Shown one piece after another: positions 25,759 to 35,786 of a stretch of DNA of 64,000 nt. Every line of letters begins with the position of its first letter. Position 1 is the stretch's first letter. The stretch covers positions 186,001-250,000 of the forward strand of contig NZ_JAUHLN010000003.1 of assembly GCF_030412265.1 (NCBI RefSeq), given 5' to 3'. This stretch comes from Fictibacillus terranigra. GTDB lineage: Bacteria; Bacillota; Bacilli; Bacillales; Fictibacillaceae. The position numbers and the translations under genes were made by a program. The notes beneath the pieces are model-generated. The model was given only the letters and a program-made list of their open reading frames with translations. It ran no database searches and was not told the DNA's origin.

Positions 25759-27025
25759 ATTGAAACCTGATCATATATCGGTCCTCCAAGTAATTCCACA
25801 ACCCCGGGTAATCAAAAGCAAGGTTCCAAAAGCTTGCTCCACCAAGGCGATATTCATCGATCAGATCAAATTTTGCTTTCATGCTGCGGTAATCTTCAAA
25901 CCAAACCTTATGCTGCTTCTTCTCTTTATCCCAGTAAACAAAATACGGAGCCTGAACGTCTTTTGCATACTGAATCGCTGTTTTTCTCTTTCGTGCCAGC
26001 TGAACGGCCTGAACCGGACTGAGAGCTTTAGCCTGTGGGCCCCCCTGGACGAAAGGAAGTTTCCAGTCGTAGCCATAGAGGTTGATACCCATCAATATCT
26101 TGCTCCGCGGTATAGTGTTCACGGCATAATCAAGCACCTTTTTCACCTCATTCAGGGGACTGACCGGAAGAGGGGGACCACCGCTGTATCCCCATTCATA
26201 GGTCATGAGAATAACATAATCAACAGTCTGTCCATGTGCTTTGTAATCATGTCCTTCATACCAGACACCTTTTTGTTTTTCTTTGATCTTCGGTGCAAGA
26301 GCGCTAGTTGCAACATATCCTTCCTTGTGCATGCGGTCAGTAATATTCCGAAGAAACCGGTTATACCGCTCTCTATTTTTGCGGCCAATATATTCAAAGT
26401 CAACATTGACGCCGACGTATCCTTTTTCTTTCATGATCCGGACGGTGTTCTCAATGACTTTATTACTAGTGTCAGGGTTCTTCAATACCGCTGTCGCCAG
26501 TTCCTGGCTGAAGCCTCCATCTTTGATCGTCGTGATCGATATCAGCGGCCTGACGTTCTCGTTTTTAATCTCCCGCAAAAATGCAGCATCATCCAGTGGC
26601 TTTAAGTCACCGTTTTCACTTACTTCATAGCTGAAAAGTGAAATATAGCTTAATGCTTTGGCCGCTTTTTTAAAGTTTTCTTTTGCCCTGTCGGATGGTT
26701 CAGAAAATGCATTTACTGTCAATGTACGTTTCCTTTTTTGCGGAACATTCAGTGTCTGCCCTCCGGTTAACGGCTGATCATCTACACCGGGATTCGCCTG
26801 TTTGAGCTCAAATAAGGCGACACCAAGTTTTGAAGCGACCTTCTCAATGGTGTCCCCTTTTTTTACTTTATAGACGAATGGTGCAGGTATGAGCAGTGTC
26901 TGACCTACAGTCAGAACATCTTGGGGTCCAAGGGCATTGACGGAAGCGATCTCTTGCCAGGGCAGGTTGTAAAACTGAGAGATCTTATAGAGCGAGTCTC
27001 CTTTTTGAACAACATGAATCTGCAT
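25757..27025 (-). CDS. Spore peptidoglycan hydrolase, LysM2-GH18 (SleL/YaaH-like)
   Basis: 422 residues. Two LysM repeats (HVVQKGDSLYKISQFY; YKVKKGDTIEKVASKL) precede a glycoside hydrolase 18 barrel whose catalytic DxxDxDxE strand appears as YVGVNVDFEYIG; YVILMTYEWGYSGGPPLPV is also typical. There is no signal peptide, as in spore enzymes placed during coat assembly. SleL-type N-acetylglucosaminidases degrade cortex fragments in germination. Relatives in B. subtilis are YaaH, YdhD and YkvQ; which one is orthologous is unclear. The ATG follows GGAGGGGGAGCT. Confidence 0.87.
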   Translation of the reverse strand: MQIHVVQKGDSLYKISQFYNLPWQEIASVNALGPQDVLTVGQTLLIPAPFVYKVKKGDTIEKVASKLGVALFELKQANPGVDDQPLTGGQTLNVPQKRKRTLTVNAFSEPSDRAKENFKKAAKALSYISLFSYEVSENGDLKPLDDAAFLREIKNENVRPLISITTIKDGGFSQELATAVLKNPDTSNKVIENTVRIMKEKGYVGVNVDFEYIGRKNRERYNRFLRNITDRMHKEGYVATSALAPKIKEKQKGVWYEGHDYKAHGQTVDYVILMTYEWGYSGGPPLPVSPLNEVKKVLDYAVNTIPRSKILMGINLYGYDWKLPFVQGGPQAKALSPVQAVQLARKRKTAIQYAKDVQAPYFVYWDKEKKQHKVWFEDYRSMKAKFDLIDEYRLGGASFWNLAFDYPGLWNYLEDRYMIRFQ

Positions 27026-27087
27026 AGCTCCCCCTCCTACACGTTCTCATGAATTAGTCTATGTAGGAAGAATTTGTCCGTATTCCG

Positions 27088-27558
27088 TTATGCTCTTCGC
27101 CTATGAGACGCAAACTTTTTCTTCAGTTCAAGGAACATCTCATTCAGCTGGATAAACGATTGGTAATGGTCTGGCTGAGAGAAGACCATCGCGAGGCGTT
27201 CTTCTGAATTCACCGGCTTGACTGCCAATTTCCCCACCGCTTCCTTCCACCCTAAAAGGTTTCCGGCAGCCTCCCCGTTGCACCACATCAAAGCCTGCAG
27301 AAAGCAGCTTAGCTGGAAGATCATCGGCTTCCTTGCTTCTGTGCGGTTTCTTTCAGAAAAGAATGCTCTAATCGTCTGGCTTTTTGTTTCCCACTGCTCA
27401 AACTTCGAATCAATTCTTCCGTTCTCAAGGGGGGAACTCTCCCTGCCATTATAAAAAAGGAGCTCCTCCAAAAAGGGAACATCCGCCCCTTCCTCTTCCT
27501 GCTGCTCCTTTTCGCAGAAAAATAGAGGATGTCTCATCGGTTCAGGAATGTTTAGCAT
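27088..27558 (-). CDS. ypoC: YpoC-like protein
   Basis: 156 residues, helical, with FQLSCFLQALMWCNGEAAGN and RLAMVFSQPDHYQSFIQLNE. Size and place after nth match ypoC of B. subtilis. The ATG at 27558 lies inside the last codons of nth (17-base overlap), so translation is coupled. Function is unknown. Confidence 0.82.
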   Translation of the reverse strand: MLNIPEPMRHPLFFCEKEQQEEEGADVPFLEELLFYNGRESSPLENGRIDSKFEQWETKSQTIRAFFSERNRTEARKPMIFQLSCFLQALMWCNGEAAGNLLGWKEAVGKLAVKPVNSEERLAMVFSQPDHYQSFIQLNEMFLELKKKFASHRRRA

Positions 27559-28228
27559 CGGATCGCGTAACGGCTTTCTTTGCTTTTAACTTCATACGCT
27601 TCTGGCCTTCGCGGCATAGTTCAAGGAGCGGGCACTCGGGGCATTTGGGGCTTTGGGCTTTACAATGGTACCTTCCAAAAAAAATGAGCCTGTGGTGGGT
27701 GACGCCCCACTCCTCTTTAGGCACTTTTTTCATGAGCGTCTCTTCTACCTGCAGGACGGAATCCTTCCACTTGCAGATGCCAAGCCGCTTGCTCACCCGT
27801 TCAACATGGGTATCGACCGCTATAGCCGGCAGGCCGAACGCAACGGATACAACGACGTTTGCTGTCTTTCGGCCAACTCCCGGAAGCTTTGTAAGCTCAT
27901 CCCTGTCCTCCGGCACCTTCCCGCTGTATTCGTTTAAAAGCAGCTCACACAGCTTTTGTATATTTTTCGCTTTATTGCGGTAAAGACCGATTGAACGGAT
28001 ATCATCCTGCAGTTCTTCCAATGGGACCTTCAGATAGTCCTCGGGCGTTTTATATTTTTCGAAGAGGCCCGGCGTGACTTTATTCACCAGTGCATCGGTA
28101 CATTGGGCAGACAGTAGTACAGCGATGGTTAATTCAAAGGGATTGCTGTGGTTCAATTCGCAATGTGCATCGGGGAACATCGTACCAATGGTCTCCAAGC
28201 AGTATGCGATCTGTGATTTATTTAGCAT
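27542..28228 (-). CDS. nth: Endonuclease III
   Basis: 228 residues. Helix-hairpin-helix LTKLPGVGRKTANVVVSVAF with the catalytic Lys, VDTHVERVSKRLG with the catalytic Asp, and the [4Fe-4S] ligands CKAQSPKCPECPLLELC. It removes oxidised pyrimidines and nicks abasic sites. A long upstream in-frame extension exists but lacks a site; the ATG at 28228 follows TTTGGAGGTTATG and gives the normal family length. Operon dnaD-nth-ypoC. Confidence 0.95.
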   Translation of the reverse strand: MLNKSQIAYCLETIGTMFPDAHCELNHSNPFELTIAVLLSAQCTDALVNKVTPGLFEKYKTPEDYLKVPLEELQDDIRSIGLYRNKAKNIQKLCELLLNEYSGKVPEDRDELTKLPGVGRKTANVVVSVAFGLPAIAVDTHVERVSKRLGICKWKDSVLQVEETLMKKVPKEEWGVTHHRLIFFGRYHCKAQSPKCPECPLLELCREGQKRMKLKAKKAVTRSDAKHS

Positions 28229-28286
28229 CATAACCTCCAAACTCTTGCTTACAGCATACATAGAAAAGTAGACGAGGTTCACTCGT

Positions 28287-29009
28287 CTACGATTGCTCAA
28301 GCCAGTTATAAACAGGAACCGAGAACTGATTGCGGCTCTCACCTTGCTCCGCCGACCGTGATGGGCCCCGGGTCTGCCTTGCTCTGAACTTCTCCCCGTA
28401 AGATCTGGCCTGTTCAGGTGTCTGTATATTGTTTTTCTTCCATTCAAAAAGGATGCGGTCGATATACCGGAAGTTCAGCTTGCCGCTGATCACCGCTTCT
28501 TTCAATGCAGAAATAATCAATGGCGGCGAGTGCCGGTCCTGATCGATCCATATTTTTAGCGTCTCACATTCCATTGGAGAAAGCGGCCTCGCAAATTCAC
28601 GCTCAAAAATGCTGTAGACGTCCTCTTCCTCTTTTTGTTTTTGCTGCTGATCCTGCCTCGCTTCATGGCTTGAAAGCAAGGAAAGCAGCTTTTCCCAAAG
28701 CGGATTCAACGAATAGGCTTCGTAATACATGCCTTTTTCACCGTCTTCATATTGGTCGATCTCCAGAAGCCCCTGCTGGATGAAGCCCCTTAGGAGCCCC
28801 ATGCACCTCGCAGATGAGATGCTCATCCTGCCGGACAGCTCTTCCGGGGTCGGAAACGGGTTTCCGGACTCTATAAATGTATGGACATGAAGAAGCAGCA
28901 TGCACTCTTCATCCTGAAGTCCAATGGCACGGTAGTGCTTGAACAAAACGTGGGGTATAGAAACCGTGCCTTCAGACAGCCATTTAAGAAACAATGCCTT
29001 TTCCATCAT
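28287..29009 (-). CDS. dnaD: DNA replication initiation protein DnaD
   Basis: 240 residues. N-terminal winged helix (ECMLLLHVHTFIESGNPFPT, PEELSGRMSISSARCMGLLR), Gln/Lys/Glu-rich linker, then the DnaB_2/DnaD C-terminal domain with FEREFARPLSPMECETLKIW and the closing YIDRILFEWKKNNI motif. It acts with DnaB and DnaI in replisome loading at oriC and in PriA restart. The ATG follows AGGAGGGGTGTT. Confidence 0.95.
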   Translation of the reverse strand: MMEKALFLKWLSEGTVSIPHVLFKHYRAIGLQDEECMLLLHVHTFIESGNPFPTPEELSGRMSISSARCMGLLRGFIQQGLLEIDQYEDGEKGMYYEAYSLNPLWEKLLSLLSSHEARQDQQQKQKEEEDVYSIFEREFARPLSPMECETLKIWIDQDRHSPPLIISALKEAVISGKLNFRYIDRILFEWKKNNIQTPEQARSYGEKFRARQTRGPSRSAEQGESRNQFSVPVYNWLEQS

Positions 29010-29114
29010 AACACCCCTCCTCCATCAGTATACCACGAGAAACTGTGCTTCCTGCAATCATGATGAAAATCGTGACAGACCTGAAGCGGATACCGGATGG
29101 ATAGAAAAATAGTG

Positions 29115-29171
29115 AAAAACCTCCAGTAAGGAGGTTTTTGTCATAAACCTCTTGTTAGGAGGTTTTGCATA
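29115..29171 (-). terminator. Tandem terminator hairpins after asnS
   Basis: On the minus strand two similar hairpins follow: AACCTCctaacaaGAGGTTT then AACCTCCttactGGAGGTTTTT (29115-29139). The second has the T run. The 5' arms are near copies, suggesting a local duplication. Confidence 0.8.
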
Positions 29172-29172
29172 A

Positions 29173-30465
29173 TCATGGATATAAACGGTTTAACAGTCTT
29201 GGGAATGGGATGGTTTCACGTACGTGTTCTGCACCTGTAATCCAGGCCACCGTACGCTCCAGACCAAGTCCGAACCCGGAATGCGGAACGCTTCCGAATT
29301 GGCGAAGCTCCAGATACCATCTGTAAGCATCATCTGTTAATCCATGCTCTTCATAGCGTGCTTTCATGAGCTCCAGATCGTCGATACGCTGGCTTCCGCC
29401 GATGATTTCTCCGTATCCTTCCGGAGCAATGAGGTCCGCACACAGCACCACATCATCACGTTCTGGATGCGGCTTCATGTAGAAAGCTTTGATCTCTTTC
29501 GGATAGTTTGTAATAAATACAGGCTTGTCAAAGCTCTCTGCGATCGCCGTTTCATGCGGAGCCCCGAAATCTTCTCCCCATTCAATGTCATCGAACCCTT
29601 TATCTTTCAGCAATGTGATCGCATCATCATAGGAAATGCGAGGGAAAGGAGCTTTCACGTTTTCCAGTTTAGAAAGATCTCGGCCAAGTACCGTAAGTTC
29701 AAGTTTGCAGCGCTCAAGGACAGTCTGGACGACATGGCTCACAAATTGCTCCTGGATTTCGAGAGATTCTTCATGCTCTACGAAGGCCATCTCAGGCTCG
29801 ATCATCCAGAACTCGATCAAGTGGCGGCGCGTCTTTGATTTTTCAGCTCGGAACGTCGGACCAAATGAAAATACTTTTCCGAGCGCCATCGCTGCGGCTT
29901 CCATATAGAGCTGACCGCTTTGAGAAAGGTAGGCGTCCTCGTCAAAATATTTCGTATGGAACAGTGTGGTCGTTCCCTCTGCAGAGCTTCCAGTCAAAAT
30001 CGGCGGGTCCACTTTAATAAACTCGTTCATATGGAAAAATTCATACATGGAGTGGATGATTTCATTCCTTACCTTCATAATGGCATGCTGGCGTTTAGAA
30101 CGCAGCCACAGGTGGCGGTTGTCCATCAAGAACTCTGTTCCATGTTCCTTCGGTGTGATCGGGTAATCGACTGCCTCATGGATCACTTTTACATCTGTAA
30201 CAACCAGTTCAACACCTGTCTGTGAACGGTCGTCCTGCTGCACTTTTCCAGTGACATAAAGACTCGTTTCCTGTGTAAGTCCTTTTGCTGTCGTCCAGAT
30301 GTCTTCAGCTACTTCGGCTTTCACGACGACTCCCTGAACGAAGCCTGTCCCGTCCCGCAGCTGCAAAAAAGCAATCTTGCCGCTGGAACGTTTGTTGCTC
30401 AGCCATGCACCGATCGTAACGGTTTGATCGATATGGCTTTTTAATCGGGATATAGTAGTTTTCAC
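29173..30465 (-). CDS. asnS: Asparaginyl-tRNA synthetase
   Basis: 430 residues. N-terminal OB-fold anticodon domain ([24 protein letters not shown]), class II motif 2 around [20 protein letters not shown] and motif 3 [15 protein letters not shown]. It charges tRNA-Asn. The start is a GTG at 30465 after GGAGGGTGTCAC. It follows aspB, as in B. subtilis. Confidence 0.96.
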   Translation of the reverse strand: MKTTISRLKSHIDQTVTIGAWLSNKRSSGKIAFLQLRDGTGFVQGVVVKAEVAEDIWTTAKGLTQETSLYVTGKVQQDDRSQTGVELVVTDVKVIHEAVDYPITPKEHGTEFLMDNRHLWLRSKRQHAIMKVRNEIIHSMYEFFHMNEFIKVDPPILTGSSAEGTTTLFHTKYFDEDAYLSQSGQLYMEAAAMALGKVFSFGPTFRAEKSKTRRHLIEFWMIEPEMAFVEHEESLEIQEQFVSHVVQTVLERCKLELTVLGRDLSKLENVKAPFPRISYDDAITLLKDKGFDDIEWGEDFGAPHETAIAESFDKPVFITNYPKEIKAFYMKPHPERDDVVLCADLIAPEGYGEIIGGSQRIDDLELMKARYEEHGLTDDAYRWYLELRQFGSVPHSGFGLGLERTVAWITGAEHVRETIPFPRLLNRLYP

Positions 30466-30542
30466 GTGACACCCTCCAAAATGTTCTATGTATAAGTGAT
30501 TATCGTCTAATCACTTATAAAAATCAAATGGCCCAAAAGGGA

Positions 30543-31727
30543 TTATTTGCTGTTTTTCTTCATGAAACGTTCGATGCGTTCCAATGCTTCCTCAAATTTC
30601 TCCAATGATGTAGCATAGGAAAGCCTGACGTTATCCGGCGATCCGAAACCTGAACCAGGTACGAGAGCTACCTTTTCTTCCTCCAGCAAGGCCGCGACCC
30701 ATTCATCTACAGTTGAGAAACCAGTCAGCTGGATTGCTTCTTTTACATTAGGAAACAAGTAAAAGGCTCCTTTAGGTTTAACGCATGAAAAGCCTGGGAT
30801 CTGGATCAGTTTTTCATAGACGGTATCGAGTCTTGACTCAAACGCTTTTCTCATCATTTCTACCGGCTCCTGGCTTCCTTCATAGGCAGCAATCGCCGCA
30901 TATTGGGAAATGGTCGACGGATTCGATGTGCTATGGCTGTCCAGGTTCGTCATTGCTTTGATGATCGTGCTGTTTCCAGCCGCATAGCCGATTCTCCATC
31001 CTGTCATCGAATGCGACTTGGAGACACCATTAATAATGATCGTTTGTTCCTTCAATTCAGGAGAAACCTGAGCGATGGATACATGTGATGCTCCCCCATA
31101 GGTCAGCTTTTCATAGATTTCATCTGAAACGATCAGGATATTATGTTTTAAGCAAACCTCTCCGAGCTGCTTCAGTTCATCTTCTGAATACAGGGAACCT
31201 GTCGGGTTGCTCGGGGAGTTGATGATGATCGCTTTTGTTTTATTGTTCACTGACTCTTCTAGCTGGGAAGGAGTGATTTTAAACGCATTCTCTTCTTTTC
31301 CTTCTACATAGACCGGAACCCCTCCGGCAAGTTTTACTTGTTCCGGATAGCTGACCCAATATGGAGTTGGGATGATCACCTCATCACCGTCATTGAGCAG
31401 GACTTGAAAGAGTGTGTACAATGATTGCTTTGCACCTGTTCCGACTACGATCTCGGCAGGTGAATAATTTAAGTTTTGATCTTCTTTAAATTTCCGCGAT
31501 ATAGCATGTTTCAATGAGAGCAGGCCGCCTGAAGCCGTATACTTTGTGTGGCCTTCCTTCATCGCCTGGTAGGCTGCTTCGATAATGTGGTCCGGTGTAT
31601 TGAAATCCGGTTCCCCGGCTCCAAGACCAATTACATTATGACCCTCTGCTTTCAGAGCATTAGCCTTTGCTGTGATTGCCAGTGTAGTTGATGGTGTCAA
31701 TGCTTTAACTCGGTTTGCCAGTTCCAT
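30543..31727 (-). CDS. aspB: Aspartate aminotransferase AspB
   Basis: 394 residues, class I fold type I aminotransferase. NSPSNPTGSLY, VSDEIYEKLTY and the PLP-Lys motif NGVSKSHSMTGWRIGY are all present. It interconverts aspartate and 2-oxoglutarate with oxaloacetate and glutamate. The ATG at 31727 follows a GAGGGATGAAAGAAA region. Order tseB-aspB-asnS is conserved. Confidence 0.95.
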   Translation of the reverse strand: MELANRVKALTPSTTLAITAKANALKAEGHNVIGLGAGEPDFNTPDHIIEAAYQAMKEGHTKYTASGGLLSLKHAISRKFKEDQNLNYSPAEIVVGTGAKQSLYTLFQVLLNDGDEVIIPTPYWVSYPEQVKLAGGVPVYVEGKEENAFKITPSQLEESVNNKTKAIIINSPSNPTGSLYSEDELKQLGEVCLKHNILIVSDEIYEKLTYGGASHVSIAQVSPELKEQTIIINGVSKSHSMTGWRIGYAAGNSTIIKAMTNLDSHSTSNPSTISQYAAIAAYEGSQEPVEMMRKAFESRLDTVYEKLIQIPGFSCVKPKGAFYLFPNVKEAIQLTGFSTVDEWVAALLEEEKVALVPGSGFGSPDNVRLSYATSLEKFEEALERIERFMKKNSK

Positions 31728-31746
31728 TTTCTTTCATCCCTCGCTT

Positions 31747-32229
31747 TTAGATTTCTTCTTTTATACTATATTTTTTATAGCGTTCTCCGTTCTCGAAGTA
31801 CCCGTAATAGAACGTATGCCTACCTTTAGCATCCAGATAGACGGCTTCCCATACTACTTGATCGTGCTCCATGCCGAGCCGGAGCGCGACCCATTTTTTC
31901 GGGTTTAAATTCCTGTCGACATAGGCTTTCATCTGTTTTTCCGTCAGTCCGTCGCTCTGTTTAACGAGCTTTGTTTTATTTTTGGGGCCAACAAGGACAA
32001 AGACGTTTCCATTTTTTTCAGAGGTTCCTTTGACGGTCTCATACGCCTGGTTTCCGTGGTAATAATCGACGCTGTCGATCCGCGACAAGCCATACTCGTC
32101 CTTTGCGGCCTCCACGGCCGTGCTCTGGCCGGCTTCTTTATCCGAAAGGATTTGACGATACAGTGAGATTCCCTGCCAGAAGAGAACTGCTGCACAGACA
32201 ATCACTAAAACAACCCACCATTTTTTCAT
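31747..32229 (-). CDS. tseB: Cell-wall elongation regulator TseB (YpmB)
   Basis: 160 residues: one N-terminal membrane anchor (KKWWVVLVIVCAAVLFWQG) and two PepSY-like DUF5590 repeats outside (AKDEYGLSRIDSVDYYHGN; VALRLGMEHDQVVWEAVY). In B. subtilis TseB binds PBP2A and influences cell elongation. It follows ypmA. Confidence 0.88.
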   Translation of the reverse strand: MKKWWVVLVIVCAAVLFWQGISLYRQILSDKEAGQSTAVEAAKDEYGLSRIDSVDYYHGNQAYETVKGTSEKNGNVFVLVGPKNKTKLVKQSDGLTEKQMKAYVDRNLNPKKWVALRLGMEHDQVVWEAVYLDAKGRHTFYYGYFENGERYKKYSIKEEI

Positions 32230-32241
32230 TTTCGGCCGCCT

Positions 32242-32412
32242 CTATGTCTTATAGATGGTAAATATCATTGTATTTTGGTCTTGTTCATCAAGTGCCAGGC
32301 CAAACATCACATCTTTTGTTTTCAGCGTTTTATTCAGCTCGGTCACAACTTTATACAAGTCCGGCGATTTCTTGACCTTTACCGTGGAAAGAACCTCAAT
32401 CCTGCTTTCCAA
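32242..32412 (-). CDS. ypmA: YpmA (DUF4264), 56 aa
   Basis: 56 residues: MESRIEVLSTVKVKKSPDLY at the start, then NKTLKTKDVMFGLALDEQDQ and TMIFTIYKT at the end. The sequence and place between dinG and tseB match B. subtilis YpmA. The start is a TTG at 32412 after AAGGAGGAAACAC. Function is unknown. The gene ends 12 bases before tseB. Confidence 0.88.
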   Translation of the reverse strand: MESRIEVLSTVKVKKSPDLYKVVTELNKTLKTKDVMFGLALDEQDQNTMIFTIYKT

Positions 32413-32501
32413 AGTGTTTCCTCCTTACAGCTGGCTTCATTCTTCTCGTTTCTTACTATATCAAACTTCAGCCCGTTTGGGGACAGCCTTCTCTAATCTT
32501 T

Positions 32502-35312
32502 TCATGACTCGTCCATCCAGCCCTCAAGATCGGTCAGAAGATCATGCATCAATCCCTTTTGAACGGGTACGGACGGCAATGATGTTATAAAGGACTTGCC
32601 GTAGCGCGTTTCGGTGATCCTCCTGTCAAAGACAAACACAACACCGGTATCCCGCTGTGTACGTACAAGCCGGCCAAACCCTTGTTTAAAACGGATGATC
32701 GCCTGAGGAAGAGAAAGCTCCATAAACGGATTGCCTCCCTCAGCTTTCAGTTTTTCCGCTCTCGCCGCCGTTACCGGATTATCCGGCGGAGTGAAAGGAA
32801 GACGGATGATCACGAGGCAGGACAGATCGTCTCCGGGGATATCGATGCCTTCCCAAAAACTGCTCGTTCCGAAAAGGATGGACTGGTCAAACTTCTTGAA
32901 GTTCTTTGTCAGCCGTGCCCTGCTTCCGCTGTCGATTCCCTGCCCGAAAAGCACAAACTCATCTTCTGTGATGATGCTTTTAAAAACATTGTAAGTCTCC
33001 CTAAGCATCTCGTTGGACGTAAACAAAACGAGCATGCGCCCTTTGGTCACTTTTGCGATCTGGCAGAGCTGGCGGGCGATGACAGAAACGAATGTCTCCT
33101 GATCCACTTCATTGATCAGCGGCACATCAGTCGGAACCATGAATTTTACTTGCTGATCATAGGAAAAAGGTGAAGGAAGATTTGCCGTGATCGGACCAAA
33201 ATCATCGAGTCCCAGCCTTGATGTCATATACTGAAACGAGTTTCTGACAGAAAGTGTAGCTGAAGTGAGAATGACACTGTTCTTCTTCGCAAAGAATTCA
33301 TCAGCCAGCAGATCACTGATCACGATCGGTTTGCTGTAGAGATAGACCGCATTCTTTGCGCCCTTCGCCTCCACTTCACACCAGAACACCTCGTCATCGT
33401 TCACTTCTTTCAGCAGATGGCGCAGCTTTTCTTTCTCTTCTTCTAGCTGGTTTCTCAACCCGTCAAAATCTGCCAGCATCCCTTTTTGGGCAAAATTCAT
33501 ATGCTCTTCGTTTTCATCCGCTAATTTTTTCACTTTCTTCAGTGATTTCCCAAGATCACCTAAGCCAAAGAGCGCACGCTGGACCATCTCCAGAATCGCC
33601 TGCCACGTTCCATTCGTGCTTTCCCTTTCACCGTACCTGTAACTCACGCGACCAAAGTCGTTCATACTGCTCTTCCTGGCTTGCAGTACATAAGACCGGA
33701 TCGAGCGGAACATTTCGTCGAGCTCCATCTTCACTTCGGGCAGTTCTTTCCCCAGCTGTTCCAGCACCCGTTCAAGACCTGGCAGCTCAACCGTCTCCTC
33801 CAGTTGATAAAGCTTCTTCACCAACCCGCTGTCATTATCAATCCCAATTCGTTCAAGGATTCTAGTGAAGACGAAGTAATCGGTCTGGATACCAAAATGG
33901 TCGCTGACCACTTCTTCCACATGATGGGCTTCATCAATGATGACTTCTTTGTAGGAGGGCAGCAGCTGTGACTCAGATTTCACATCGCTGAAGAGCAGGG
34001 CATGATTGGTGATAACCAGATCAGATGATAGAGCCGCCCTCCTTTTTCGATGGTAGAAGCATCTGGAAAACCATGGGCAGCGCTGGTTGAGGCATGAGGC
34101 AGAATCGCTCTTCACCTGATGCCAAAAAAGCTTGCCTCCTGACGCAAGATTCAGTTCTTCCACATCACCTTGATCAGTCTCTGTCAGCCAAACGAGTAAT
34201 TGGGCTTTCGTGAGGTTGGTATCATAATTGTCTTCGGAAAAATCATCCAGCGACTGTTCAAACTTTCGCAGACAAAGGTAATTGTTCCGTCCCTTTAAAA
34301 CGGTCGCATGGAACGGGAAAGGCAGGATGTTTTTCAGGATCGGGATATCTCTTTCCATCAGCTGCTGCTGAAGCTGAATCGTATGGGTGCTGACAACAAT
34401 AGGGCGTTCCTCCCGTTTTCCATAAAGAATAGATGGGATGAGATAGCCCAATGACTTGCCTACTCCCGTTCCAGCCTCTATCATGGCGTGCTGATGGTCC
34501 TCCATTGCTTCATATACCATTTTCATCATCATCTGCTGGCTGTCACGAACTTCATAGTGTTCCATTTCCTGTGACAGATCTTCCAGAAGATCTGCCGGAT
34601 CCATCTTGACCTGCAAAGGATCCTCATCTTTCTCGACCGGGGAAAAAGATTTTATAGCAAGCTGCCTGAAATAGTCCATTCCCCTATCGTCTTCAATCTT
34701 AGAAGATTTGGAGATGATAAGGTCCTTGACGATTTCTTCCAGACTGCTCTGCATCTTTTTAAGAAATGGCTCCATCCGCTGCAGGGTGAGCAGAGGAAGC
34801 GTGGACAGTTTCTGAAGCAATTCGATCAGCAGATAAGCCGTTACTTCCGCATCACTGTCCGCTTTATGGGGATTTTCATGCTCGATGCCAAGATAGTCTG
34901 CCAGCTGTCCGAGCTGATAGCCGTCAGCCTGAAGCAGGAGGACACGCGAGAGCTCGACCGTATCCAGGAGAGGACCTGTAAATCGCTGATACCCGCTGTT
35001 CTCAAACTCTTCCTGCAGAAAGTTCAGATCAAATAAAACATTGTGTGCGACAAAATAAGATCCTTCGAGCATCCGGAGGAGGACAGGCGCCACCTCTTCA
35101 AACAAGGGAGCATCCTTGACCATCCTATCATTAATGCCGGTCAGCTGTTCAATAAACGGAGGGATCGGAACCTTAGGGTTAACAAAGGAAGAGAACCTGT
35201 CTACAATTATGTTATTTTCAACAACAACGGCACCGATTTGAATGACCCGGTCTCCGCGGGCAGGAGCGTTTCCTGTCGTTTCTACATCTATGACAACATA
35301 ACGGTTGTTCAT
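32502..35312 (-). CDS. dinG: DinG-type exonuclease/helicase
   Basis: 936 residues. Residues 1-165 are a DnaQ-like 3'-5' exonuclease (VIDVETTG; VAHNVLFDLNFL; HKADSDAEVTAYL). From about residue 250 an XPD/DinG helicase follows: Walker A EAGTGVGKSLGYLIP, DEAH box IIDEAHHVEEV, SATL, and motif VI GFGRLVRTQRDTG. Four Cys (YLCLRKF, then C-x4-C-x5-C in CLNQRCPWFSRC) are spaced like the FeS ligands of XPD and E. coli DinG. Role in repair or R-loop processing is inferred from the family. Confidence 0.93.
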   Translation of the reverse strand: MNNRYVVIDVETTGNAPARGDRVIQIGAVVVENNIIVDRFSSFVNPKVPIPPFIEQLTGINDRMVKDAPLFEEVAPVLLRMLEGSYFVAHNVLFDLNFLQEEFENSGYQRFTGPLLDTVELSRVLLLQADGYQLGQLADYLGIEHENPHKADSDAEVTAYLLIELLQKLSTLPLLTLQRMEPFLKKMQSSLEEIVKDLIISKSSKIEDDRGMDYFRQLAIKSFSPVEKDEDPLQVKMDPADLLEDLSQEMEHYEVRDSQQMMMKMVYEAMEDHQHAMIEAGTGVGKSLGYLIPSILYGKREERPIVVSTHTIQLQQQLMERDIPILKNILPFPFHATVLKGRNNYLCLRKFEQSLDDFSEDNYDTNLTKAQLLVWLTETDQGDVEELNLASGGKLFWHQVKSDSASCLNQRCPWFSRCFYHRKRRAALSSDLVITNHALLFSDVKSESQLLPSYKEVIIDEAHHVEEVVSDHFGIQTDYFVFTRILERIGIDNDSGLVKKLYQLEETVELPGLERVLEQLGKELPEVKMELDEMFRSIRSYVLQARKSSMNDFGRVSYRYGERESTNGTWQAILEMVQRALFGLGDLGKSLKKVKKLADENEEHMNFAQKGMLADFDGLRNQLEEEKEKLRHLLKEVNDDEVFWCEVEAKGAKNAVYLYSKPIVISDLLADEFFAKKNSVILTSATLSVRNSFQYMTSRLGLDDFGPITANLPSPFSYDQQVKFMVPTDVPLINEVDQETFVSVIARQLCQIAKVTKGRMLVLFTSNEMLRETYNVFKSIITEDEFVLFGQGIDSGSRARLTKNFKKFDQSILFGTSSFWEGIDIPGDDLSCLVIIRLPFTPPDNPVTAARAEKLKAEGGNPFMELSLPQAIIRFKQGFGRLVRTQRDTGVVFVFDRRITETRYGKSFITSLPSVPVQKGLMHDLLTDLEGWMDES

Positions 35313-35374
35313 CCTTTCTCACCTCAGTTCAATCGGCACGGTGGTTCCTTGCATGACACCAAGCCTTTGTAAAT

Positions 35375-35400
35375 AGAAAAACCCCTTGAGCAAGGGGTTA
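35375..35400 (-). terminator. Terminator of the pan operon
   Basis: AACCCCTTG and CAAGGGGTT form a GC-rich stem overlapping the panD stop codon and are followed by a T run on the minus strand. Confidence 0.88.
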
Positions 35401-35781
35401 AAGAATCGTTGAAGCCGGTTCATAACCTAAAATTTCTGTAATTCGGTTATTCTCATCCATAATGGCAACCTTAGGCTGATGGTAAGAAACTTTTTCCTCT
35501 TCGATCATGGCATAGGAGATAGCAATAATCACATCACCCTCTTGGACGAGCCGCGCAGCAGCTCCGTTCAGGCACATAACTCCCGTTCCTCTGGGGCCAG
35601 GAATGATATAGGTTTCAAATCTCGCTCCGTTGTTGTTGTTGACGATTTGTACCTTTTCATTCGGCAGCATGTCAACCGCATCAAGAATATCTTCATCTAT
35701 TGTTATGCTTCCCACGTAATTTAAGTTCGATTCCGTCACGCGTGCGCGGTGTATTTTGCCTTTCATCATCGTTCTGAACAT
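35398..35781 (-). CDS. panD: Aspartate 1-decarboxylase proenzyme
   Basis: 127 residues from [13 protein letters not shown]. The self-cleavage site is NYVGSITID with Gly24-Ser25; Ser25 becomes the pyruvoyl group. It makes beta-alanine for pantothenate. The ATG at 35781 follows AGGTGATTCGT; this site overlaps the panC stop codon, so panB, panC and panD are tightly coupled. A GTG at 35790 is less likely. Confidence 0.96.
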   Translation of the reverse strand: MFRTMMKGKIHRARVTESNLNYVGSITIDEDILDAVDMLPNEKVQIVNNNNGARFETYIIPGPRGTGVMCLNGAAARLVQEGDVIIAISYAMIEEEKVSYHQPKVAIMDENNRITEILGYEPASTIL

Positions 35782-35786
35782 ACGAA

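Noticed and set aside
25760-26605. Open frame of about 280 codons antisense to the SleL-like gene
   Set aside because: No domain, no binding site, and the opposite strand holds a clear LysM-GH18 protein.
30466-30542. Possible T-box leader before asnS
   Set aside because: The gap to aspB is only 77 bases and contains no T-box sequence or antiterminator.
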